This document shows, one piece after another, positions 48,889-59,900 of a stretch of DNA of 64,000 nt. Below the pieces are notes generated by a model. It searched no databases and was not told the origin of the DNA. It was given only the letters and a program-made list of their open reading frames with translations. Numbering within the stretch: the stretch's first letter is position 1; each line of letters starts with the position of its first letter. The stretch is from Rhipicephalus microplus (lineage: Eukaryota > Arthropoda > Arachnida > Ixodida > Ixodidae). The stretch lies in contig NW_027464604.1 of NCBI RefSeq assembly GCF_043290135.1, positions 1,247,501 through 1,311,500 on the forward strand, given 5' to 3'. A program made the translations under genes and the position numbers.

Positions 48889-50970
48889 TAACATGTAATG
48901 CTCTTCTGCTCACGCTGGCATTACCGCAGTGCTTTTGCGATGCAGTGAAGCTTGATCAAATTCAAGTATTTGGCCTTTCGTTTGCCTGAAACGGACGTGC
49001 CAAGATGCATATTTGGCTTGAGCAGCCGCGAATGCCTATCTTTGTTTGATGCGCAAGTGGCCTGGGTATGCGTTCATTTCGTATCATGTAATGCTGTTCT
49101 GTTCACGCTGGCTTTACCGCAGTGCTTTTTTGATGCAGTGAAGCTTGATCATATTTTATTATTTGTCTTTTCGTTTGTCTGAGACGGACATGCCAAGATG
49201 CATATTTGGCCTGAGCAGTCGCAAATGCTTATATTTGTTTGATGCACAAGTGGCCTGTGCATGCGTTCATTTCGTATCATGTAATGCTCTTCTGCCCATG
49301 CTGGGTTTACCGCAGTGAATTTTGCGATGCAGTGAAGCTTAATCATCTTTCGGTAATTGTCTTTTTGTCTCCCTGAAACGGATGTGCCAAGATGCATATT
49401 TGGCCTGAGCAGTCGCGTATGCTTATATTTGTTTGATGCACAAGTGGCCTGTGCATGCGTTCATTTCGTATATTGTAGTGCTCTTCTGCTCATGCCGCTT
49501 TACCACAGTGCTTTTTCGATGCAGTGAAGCTTGATCATATTTTAGTATTTGTCCTTTTGTTTGCCTGAAACGGACGTGCAAAGATGCATATTTGGCCTGA
49601 GCAGTCGCAAAAGCTTATATTTGTTTGATGCAAAAGTGGCCTGTGCATGCGTTAATTTCGTATCATGTAATGCTTTTCTGCTCACGGTGGCTTTACCGCA
49701 GTGCTTTCGCGATGCAGTGAAGCTTAATCATCTTTTGGTAATTGTCTTTTTTTCTCTATGAAACGGACGTGCCAAGATGCATATTTGGCCTGAGCAGTCG
49801 CATATGCTTATATTTGTTTGATGCACAAGTGGCCTCTGCATGCGTTCATTTCGTATCATGTATTGCTATTTGCTCAAGCTGGCTTTACCGCAGTGCTTTT
49901 GTGATGCAGTGAAGCTTGATCATATTTAAGTATTTGTCCTCTTGTTTGCCTGATGCGGACGTGCCAAGATGCATATTTGGCCTGTGCAGTCGCAAATGCT
50001 TATATTTGTTTGATGCACAAGTGGCCTGGGCACGCGTTCATTTTGTATCATGTAGTTCTCTTCTTCTCATGCTGGCTTTACCGCAGTGCTTTTTCGATGC
50101 AGTGAAGCTTGATTATATTTTAGTATTTGTACTTTTGTTTGCCCGAAACGGACGTGCCAAGATGCATATTTGGCCTGAGCAGTCGCAAATGCTTATATTT
50201 TTTTTTGATGCCCAAGTGGCCTGTGCATGCGTTCATTTCGTATCATGTAATGCTCTTCTGCTCACGCTGGTTTTACCGCAGTGCTTTTTCGATGCAGTGA
50301 AGCTTGATCATATTTTAGTATTTGTCTTTTCGTTTGTCTGAGACGAACGTGCCAAGTTGCATATTTGGCCTGAGCAGTTGCGAATGCTTATATTTGTTTG
50401 ATGCACAAGGGGCCTGTGCATGCGTTCATTTCGTATCATGTAAAGCTGATCTGTTCACGCTGGCTTTACCGCAGTGCTTTTTCGATCCAGTGAAGCTTAA
50501 TAATTTTTTCGTAATTGTCTTATTCTCTCCCTAAAACGGACGGGCCAAGATGCATATTTGGCCTGTGCAGTCGCAAAAGCTAATATTTGTTTGATGCACA
50601 AGTGGCCTGTGCATGCGTTCATTTCGTATCAAGTAATGCTCTTCTGCTCACGCTGGCTTACCGCAGTGCTTTCGCGATGCAGTGAAGCTTAATCATATTT
50701 TGGTAATTGTCCTTTTGTTTGCCTGAAAGGACCTGCCAAGATGCATATTTGGCCTGAGCAGTCGAAAATGCTTATATTTGTTTGATGCACAAGTGGCCTG
50801 TGCATGCGTTCATTTCGTATCATGTAATGCTATTCTGCTCACGCTGGCTTTACCGCAGTGCTTTTGCGATGCAGTGAAGCTTAATCATATTTAGGTATTT
50901 GACCTTTTGTTTGCCTGAAACGGACGTGTCAAGATGCTTATTTGGCTGAGCAGTCGCAAATGCTTATATT
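48889..50970. repeat. Eleven-monomer block inserted in the eight-monomer repeat
   Basis: Monomers at 48952, 49549, 49916 and 50322 match 43559, 44156, 44523 and 44928 at 5393-5394 bp. The block returns to eight-monomer sequence near 50965, where the GATGCTTATTTGGCTGAG monomer continues with TTTGTTTGATGC and then TCATTCTGGTTTTACCCCAG, as at 47372. The step from 48777 to 51091 is 2314 bp instead of 193 bp. The net gain of 2121 bp equals one full eleven-monomer repeat. Confidence 0.82.
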
Positions 50971-52633
50971 TGTTTGATGCACAAGTGGCCTGTGCATGCA
51001 TTCATTTCGTATCATGTAATGCTCTTCTGCTCATTCTGGTTTTACCCCAGTGCTTTGGCTATGCAGTGAAGCTAAATCGGCTTTTGGTAATTGTCGTTTT
51101 GTCTCCCTGAAACGAACGGGCCAAGTTGCATATTTGGCCTGCACAGTCGCGAATGCTTATATTTGTTCAATGCACAAGTGGCCTGTGCATGCGTTCATTT
51201 CGTAATAAGTAATGCTCTTCTTCTCACGCTAGCTTTACTGCAGTGCTTTCGCAATGCAGCGAAGCCTAATCATCTTTTGGTAATTGTTTTTTTGTCTCCC
51301 TGAAACGGACATCTCAAGATGCATATTTGGCTGAGCAGTCGCAAATGCTTATATTTGATTGATGTACAAGTGGCCTGTGCATGCGTTCATTTCGTATTAT
51401 GTAATGCTCCTCTGCTCACGCTGGCATTACCGCAGTGCTTTTGTGATGCAGTGAAGCTTGATCATATTTAAGTATTTGTCCTTTTGTCTGCCTGATGCGG
51501 ACGTGCCAAGACGCATATTTGGCTTGAGCAGTCGCAAATGCTTATATTTGTTTGATGCACAAGTGGCCTGTGCATGCGTTCATTTCGTATCATGTAATGC
51601 TCTTCTGCTCATGCTGGTTTTACCGCAGTGCTTTGGCGATGCAGTGAAGCTTAATCAGCTTTTGGTAATTGTAGTTTTGTGTCCCTGAAACTAACGTGCC
51701 AAGTTGCACATTTGGCCCGAGCAGTCGCAAATGCTTATATTTGTTTGATGCACAAGTGGCCTATGCATGCGTTCATTTCGTATCATGTAATGCTATTTGC
51801 TCAAGCTGGCTTTACCGCAGTGCTTTTGTGATGCAGTGAAGCTTGATCATATTTAAGTATTTGTTCTTTTGTTTGCCTGATGCGGACGTGCCAAGATGCA
51901 TATTTGGCCTGTGCAGTCGCAAATGCTTATATTTGTTTGATGCACAAGTGGCCTGGGCATGCGTTCATTTTGTATCATGTAGTTCTCTTCTTCTCATGCT
52001 GGCTTTACCGCAGTGCTTTTTCGATGCAGTGAAGCTTGATCATAATTTAGTATTTGTACTTTTGTTTGCCCGAAACGGACGTGCCAAGATGCGTATTTGG
52101 CCTGAGCAGCCGCGAATACTTATATTTTTTTGATGCACAAGTGGCGTGGGCATGGGTTCATTTCGTATTAAGTAATGCTCTTGTTCTCACGCTACGTTTA
52201 CTGCAGTGCTTTGGCGGTGCAGTGAAGCTTAATCAGCTTTTGGTAATTGTAGTTTTGTCTCCCTGAAACGAATGTGCCGAGTTGCATATTTGGCCCGAGC
52301 AGGCAGTCGCAAATGCTTATATTTGATGCACAAGTGGATTGTGCATGCGTTCATTTTGTATCATGTATTGCTCTTCTGTTCACGCTGGTTTTACCGCAGA
52401 GAATTTTGCGATGCAGTGAAGCTTAATCATCTTTCGGTAATTGTCTTTTTGTCTCCCTGAAACGGATGTGCCAAGATGCATATTTGGCCTGAGCAGTCGC
52501 AAATGCTTATATTTGTTTGATGCACAAGTGGCCTGTGCATGCATTCATTTCGTATCATGTAATGCTCTTCTGCTCATGCTGGTTTTACCCCAGTGCTTTG
52601 GCTATGCAGTGAAGCTAAATCAGCTTTTGGTAA
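50971..52633. repeat. Eight-monomer higher-order repeat, resumed copy (1543 bp period)
   Basis: Monomers at 51091, 51458, 51843 and 52054 match 47431, 47798, 48183 and 48394 at 3660 bp. The first three also match 52634, 53001 and 53386 at 1543 bp. The copy contains a private four-base tandem duplication at 52299-52306, which accounts for the four-base difference from the 1539-bp period. Confidence 0.82.
52299..52306. repeat. Private GCAG microduplication
   Basis: The monomer reads CGAGCAGGCAGTCGC where its closest relatives at about 47097 and 48640 read CGAGCAGTCGC. The extra GCAG is a simple four-base tandem duplication, found in this copy only as far as I can see. Confidence 0.8.
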
Positions 52634-53983
52634 TTGTCGTTTTGTCTCCCTGAAACGAACGGGCCAAGTTGCATATTTGGCCTGCACAGTCGCGAATGCT
52701 TATATTTGTTCAATGCACAAGTGGCCTGTGCATGCGTTCATTTCGTAATAAGTAATGCTCTTCTTCTCACGCTAGCTTTACTGCAGTGCTTTCGCAATGC
52801 AGCGAAGCCTAATCATCTTTTGGTAATTGTTTTTTTGTCTCCCTGAAACGGACATGTCAAGATGCATATTTGGCTGAGCAGTCGCAAATGCTTATATTTG
52901 ATTGATGTACAAGTGGCCTGTGCATGCGTTCATTTCGTATTATGTAATGCTCCTCTGCTCACGCTGGCATTACCGCAGTGCTTTTGTGATGCAGTGAAGC
53001 TTGATCATATTTAAGTATTTGTCCTTTTGTCTGCCTGATGCGGACGTGCCAAGACGCATATTTGGCTTGAGCAGTCGCAAATGCTTATATTTGTTTGATG
53101 CACAAGTGGCCTGTGCATGCGTTCATTTCGTATCATGTAATGCTCTTCTGCTCATGCTGGTTTTACCGCAGTGCTTTGGCGATGCAGTGAAGCTTAATCA
53201 GCTTTTGGTAATTGTAGTTTTGTGTCCCTGAAACTAACGTGCCAAGTTGCACATTTGGCCCGAGCAGTCGCAAATGCTTATATTTGTTTGATGCACAAGT
53301 GGCCTCTGCATGCGTTCATTTCGTATCATGTAATGCTATTTGCTCAAGCTGGCTTTACCGCAGTGCTTTTGTGATGCAGTGAAGCTTGATCATATTTAAG
53401 TATTTGTCCTTTTGTTTGCCTGGTGCGGACGTGCCAAGATGCATATTTGGCCTGTGCAGTCGCAAATCCTTATATTTGTTTGATGCACAAGTGGCCTGGG
53501 CACGCGTTCATTTTGTATCATGTAGTTCTCTTCTTCTCATGCTGGCTTTACCGCAGTGCTTTTTCGATGCAGTGAAGCTTGATCATATTTTAGTATTTGT
53601 ACTTTTGTTTGCCCGAAACGGACGTGCCAAGATGCATATTTGGCCTGAGCAGTCGCAAAAGCTTATATTTTTTTTGATGCCCAAGTGGCCTGTGCATGCG
53701 TTCATTTCGTATCATGTAATGCTCTTCTGCTCACGCTGGTTTTATCGCAGTGCTTTTTCGATGCAGTGAAGCTTGATCATATTATAGTATTTGTCTTTTC
53801 GTTTGTCTGAGACGGACATGCCAAGATGCATATTTGGCCTGAGCAGTCGCAAATGCTTATATTTGTTGGATGCACAAGTGGCCTGTGCATGCATTCATTT
53901 CGTATGATGTAATGCTCTTCTGCTCATGCTGGATTTACCGCAGTGCTTCGGCTATGCAGTGAAGCTAAATCAGCTTTTGGTAA
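52634..53983. repeat. Eight-monomer repeat, last copy and transition
   Basis: It follows 51091 onward at 1543 bp through 53001 and 53386. It then leaves the eight-monomer series at about 53590, where TTAGTATTTGTACTTTTG is followed by the ATGCCCAAG monomer type seen at 44806. The monomer near 53850 has TTGTTGGATGC and GTATGATGTAATG, not noticed elsewhere. Confidence 0.72.
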
Positions 53984-56900
53984 TTGTCTTTTTGTCTCTC
54001 TGAAACGAACGTGCCAAGTTGCATATTTGGCCTGAGCAGTCGCGAATGCTTATATTTGTTTGATGCACAAGTGGCCTGTGCATGCGTTCATTTCGTATCA
54101 TGTAACGCTGTTCTGTTCACGCTGGCTTTACCGCAGTGCTTTTTCGATCCAGTGAAGCTTAATAATTTTTTCGTAATTGTCTTATTGTCTCCCTAAAACG
54201 GACGTGCCAAGATGCATATTTGGCCTGTGCAGTCGCAAAAGCTTATATTTGTTTGATGCACAAGTGGCCTGTGCATGCGTTCATTTCGTATCAAGTAATG
54301 CTCTTCTGCTCACGCTGGCTTTACCGCAGTGCTTTCGCGATGCAGTGAAGCTTAATCATCTTTTGGTAATTGTCCTTTTGTTTGCCTGAAACGGACCTGC
54401 CAAGATGCATATTTGGCCTGAGCAGTCGAAAATGTTTATATTTGTTTGATGCACAAGTGGCCTGTGCATGCGTTCATTTCGTATCATGTAATGCTATTCT
54501 GCTCACGCTGGCTTTACCGCAGTGCTTTTGCGATGCAGTGAAGCTTAATCATATTTAGGTATTTGACCTTTTGTTTGCCTGAAACGGACGTGCCAAGATG
54601 CATATTTGGCCTGAGCAGTCGAAAATGCTTATATTTGTTTGATGCACAAGTGTCCTGTGCATGCGTTCATTTCGTATCATGTATTGCTCTTCTGCTCAAG
54701 CTCGCTTTACCGCAGTGCTTTCGTGATGCAGTGAAGCCTAATCATATTTTAGTATTTGTCCTTTTGTTTGCCTGAAACGGACGTGCCAAGATGCATATTT
54801 CGCCTTAGCAGTCGCAAACGCTTATATTTGTTTGATGCAAAAGTGGCCTGTGCATGCGTTAATTTTGTATCATGTAATGCTTTTCTGCTCACGGTGGCTT
54901 TACCGCAGTGCTTTCGCAATGCAGTGAAGCCTAATCATCTCGTGGTAATTGTTTTTTTTGTCTCCTTGAAATGGACATGTCAAGATGCTTATTTGGCTGA
55001 GCAGTCGCAAATGCTTATATTTGATTGATGCACAAGTGGCCTGTGCATGCGTTCATTTCGTAACATGTAATGCTCTTCTGCTCACGCTGGCATTACCGCA
55101 GTACTTTTGCGATGCAGTGAAGCTTGATCATATTTTAGTATTTGTCTTTTCGTTTGTCTGAGACGGGCATGCCAAGATGCATATTTGGCCTGAGCAGTCG
55201 CAAATGCTTATATTTGTTTGATGCACAAGTGGCCTGTGCATGCGTTCATTTCGTATCATGTAATGCTCTTCTGCCCATGCTGGGTTTACCGCAGTGAATT
55301 TCGCGATGCAGTGAAGCTTAATCATCTTTCGGTAATTGTCTTTTTGTCTCCCTGAAACGGATGTGCCAAGATGCATATTTGGCCTGAGCAGTCGCATATG
55401 CTTATATTTGTTTGATGCACAAGTGGCCTGTGCATGCATTCATTTCGTATATTGTAGTGCTCTTCTGCTCATGCCGCTTTACCACAGTGCTTTTTCGATG
55501 CAGTGAAGCTTGATCATATTTTAGTATTTGTCCTTTTGTTTGCCTGAAACGGACGTGCAAAGATGCATATTTGGCCTGAGCAGTCGCAAAAGCTTATATT
55601 TGTTTGATGCAAAAGTGGCCTGTGCATGCGTTAATTTCGTATCATGTAATGCTTTTCTGCTCACGGTGGCTTTACCGCAGTGCTTTCGCGATGCAGTGAA
55701 GCTTAATTATCTTTTGGTAATTGTCTTTTTTCTCTATGAAACGGACGTGCCAAGATGCATATTTGGCCTGAGCAGTCGCATATGCTTATATTTGTTTGAT
55801 GCACAACTGGCCTCTGCATGCGTTCATTTCGTATCATGTAATGCTATTTGCTCAAGCTGGCTTTACCGCAGTGCTTTTGTGATGCAGTGAAGCTTGATCA
55901 TATTTAAGTATTTGTCCTTTTGTTTGCCTGATGCGGACGTGCCAAGATGCATATTTGGCCTGTGCAGTCGCAAATGCTTATATTTGTTTGATGCCCAAGT
56001 GGCCTGGGCATGCGTTCATTTTGTATCATGTAGTTCTCTTCTTCTCATGCTGGCTTTACCGCAGTGCTTTTTCGACGCAGTGAAGCTTGATCATATTTTA
56101 GTATTTGTACTTTTGTTTGCCCGAAACGGACGTGCCAAGATGCGTATTTGGCCTGAGCAGCCGCGAATACTTATATTTTTTTGATGCACAAGTGGCGTGG
56201 GCTTGCGTTCATTTCGTATTAAGTAATGCTCTTGTTCTCACGCTACATTTACTGCAGTGCTTTGGCGGAGCAGTGAAGCTTAATCAGCTTTTGGTAATTG
56301 TAGTTTTGTCTCCCTGAAAAGAACGTGCAGTGTTGCACATTTGGCCCGAGCAATCACAAATGCTTATATTTGTTTGATGCACAAGTGGATTGTGCATGCG
56401 TTCATTTCGTATCATGTATTGCTCTTCTGTTCACGCTGGTTTTACCGCAGAGAATTTTGCGATGCAGTGAAGCTTAATCACTCTCGGTAATTGTCTCTTT
56501 GTCTCCCTGAAACGGATGTGCCAAGATGCATATTTGGCCTGAGCAGTCGCAAATGCTTATATTTGTTTGATGCACAAGTGGCCTGTGCATGCATTCATTT
56601 CGTATCATGTAATGCTCTTCAGCTCATGCTGGTTTTACCGCAGTGCTTTTTCGATCCAGTGAAGCTTAATAATTTTCTGGTAATTGTCTTATTGTCTCGC
56701 TAAAACGGACGTGCCAAGATGCATATTTGGCCTGAGCAGTCGCATATGCTTATATTTGTTTGATGCACAAGTGGCCTGTGCATGCGTTCATTTCGTATCA
56801 TGTAATGCTATTTGCTCAAGCTGGCTTTACCGCAGTGCTTTTGTGATGCAGTGAAGCTTGATCATATTTAAGTATTTGTCCTTTTGTTTGCCTAAAACGG

Positions 56901-59900
56901 ACATGCCAAGATGCATATTTGTCCTGAGCACTCGCAAATGCTTATATTTGATGCACAAGTACCCTGTGCATGCGTTCATTTCGTATCATGTAGTGCTCTT
57001 CTGCTCATGCTGGCTTTACCGCAGTGCTTTTGTGATGCAGTGAAGCTAGATCATATTTAAGTATTTGTCCTTTTGTTTGCCTGATGCGGACGTGCCAAGA
57101 CGCATATTTGGCTTGAGCAGTCGCAAATGCTTATATTTGTTTGATGCACAAGTGGCCTTTGCATGCGTTCATTTCGTATCATGTAATGCTCTTCTGCTCA
57201 TGCTGGTTTTACCGCAGTGCTTTGGCGATGCAGTGTAGCTTAATCAGCTTTTGGTAATTGTAGTTTTGTGTCCCTGAAACTAACGTGCCAAGTTCCACAT
57301 TTGGCCCGAGCAGTCGCAAATGCTTATATTTATTTGATGCACAAGTGGCTTGTGCATGCGTTCATTTCGTATCATGAAATGCTCTTCTGCTCATGCTGGT
57401 TTTACCGCAGTGCTGTGCAATGCAGTGAAGCTAAATCAGCTTTTGGTAATTGTCGTTTTGTCTCCCTGAAACGAACGTGCCAAGTTGCATATTTGGCTTG
57501 AGCAGTCGCAATTGCTTATAACTGTTTGATGCACAATTGGCCTGTGCATGCGTTCATTTCGTATCATGTAATGCTCTTCTGTTCACGCTGGCTTTACCGC
57601 AGTGCTTTTTCGATCCAGTGAAGCTTAATAATTTTTTGGTAATTGTCTTACTGTCTCCCTAACTTGGACGTGCCAAGATGCATATATGGCCTGAGCAGTC
57701 GCAAATGCTTATACTTGTTTGATGCACAAGTGGCCTGTGCAAGCGTTCATTTCGTATCATGTAATGCTCTTCTGCTCACGCTGGTTTTACCGCAGTGCTT
57801 TTTCGATGCAGTGAAGCTTGATCATATTTTAGTATTTGTCTTTTCGTTTGTCTGAGACGGACATGCCAAGATGCATATTTGGCCTGAGCAGTCGCAAATG
57901 CTTATATTTGTTTGATGCACAAGTGGCCTGTGCATGCGTTCATTTCGTATCAAGTAATGCTCTTCTGCTCACGCTGGCTTTACCGCAGTGCTTTCGCGAT
58001 GCAGTGAAGCTTGATCATATTTTAGTATTTGTCTTTTCGTTTGTCTGAGACGGACATGCCAAGATGCATAATTGGCCTGAGCAGTCGCAAATGCTTATAT
58101 TTGTTTGATGCACAAGTGGCCTGTGCATGCGTTCATTTCGTATCAAGTAATGCTCTTCTGCTCACGCTGGCTTTAACGCAGTGCTTTCGCGATGCAGTGA
58201 AGCATAATCATATTTTGGTAATTGTCATTTTGTCTCTCTGAAACGGACTTGCCAAGATGCATATTTGGCCTGAGCAGTCGCAAATGCTTATATTTGTTTG
58301 ATGCACAAGTGGCCTGTGCATGCGTTCACTTCGTATCATGTCTTGCTCTTCTGCTCATGCTGGCTTTACCGCAGTTCTTTCGCGATGCAGTGAAGCTTAA
58401 TCATCTTTTGGTAATTGTCCTTTTGTTTGCCTGAAACGGACCTGCCAAGATGCATATTTGGCCTGAGCAGTCGAAAATGCTTATATTTGTTTGATGCACA
58501 AGTGGCCTGTGCATGCGTTCATTTCGTATCATGTAATGCTATTCTGCTCACGCTGGCTTTACCGCAGTGCTTTTGCGATGCAGTGAAGCTTAATCATATT
58601 TAGGTATTTGACCTTTTGATTGCCTGAAACGGACGTGCCAAGATGCATATTTGGCCTGAGCAGTCGAAAATGCTTATATTTGTTTGATGCACAAGTGTCC
58701 TGTGCATGCGTTCATTTCGTATCATGTATTGCTCTTCTGCTCAAGCTCACTTTACCGCAGTGCTTTCGTGATGCAGTGAAGCCTAATCATATTTTAGTAT
58801 TTGTCCTTTTGTTTGCCTGAAACGGACGTGCCAAGATGCATATTTGGCCTGAGCAGTCGCAAATGCTTATATTTGTTTAATGCAAAAGTGGCCTGTGCAT
58901 GCGTTAATTTCGTATCATGTAAGGCTTTTTTGCTCACGGTGGCTTTACCGCAGTGCTTTCGCGATGCAGTGAAGCTTAATTATCTTTTGGTAATTGTCTT
59001 TTTGTCTCCATGAAACGGACGTGCCAAGATGCATATTTGGCCTGAGCAGTCGCAAATGCTTATATTTTTTTTGATGCCCAAGTGGCCTGTGCATGCGTTC
59101 ATTTCGTATCATGTAATGCTCTTCTGCTCACGCTGGTTTTACCGCAGTGCTTTTTCGATGCAGTGAAGCTTGATCATATTTTAGTATTTGTCTTTTCGTT
59201 TGTCTGAGACGGACATGCCAAGATGCATATTTGGCCTGAGCAGTCGCAAATGCTTATATTTGTTTGATGCACAAGTGGCCTGTGCATGCGTTCATTTCGT
59301 ATCAAGTAATGCTCTTCTGCTCACGCTGGCTTTACCGCAGTGCTTTCGCGATGCAGTGAAGCATAATCATCTTTTGGTAATTGTCATTTTGTCTCTCTGA
59401 AACGGACTTGCCAAGATGCATATTTGGCCTGAGCAGTCGCAAATGCTTATATTTGTTTGATGCACAAGTGGCCTGTGCATGCGTTCACTTCGTATCCTGT
59501 CTTGCTCTTCTGCTCATGCTGACTTTACCGCAGTTCTTTCGCGATGCAGTGAAGCTTAATCATCTTTTGGTAATTGTCCTTTTGTTTGCCTGAAACGGAC
59601 CTGCCAAGATGCATATTTGGCCTGAGCAGTCGAAAATGCTTATATTTGTTTGATGCACAAGTGGCCTGTGCATGCGTTCATTTCGTATCATGTAATGCTA
59701 TTCTGCTCACGCTGGCTTTACCGCAGTGCTTTTGCGATGCAGTGAAGCTTAATCATATTTAGGTATTTGACCTTTTGTTTGCCTGAAACGGACGTGCCAA
59801 GATGCATATTTGGCCTGAGCAGTCGAAAATGCTTATATTTGTTTGATGCACAAGTGTCCTGTGCATGCGTTCATTTCGTATCATGTATTGCTCTTCTGCT

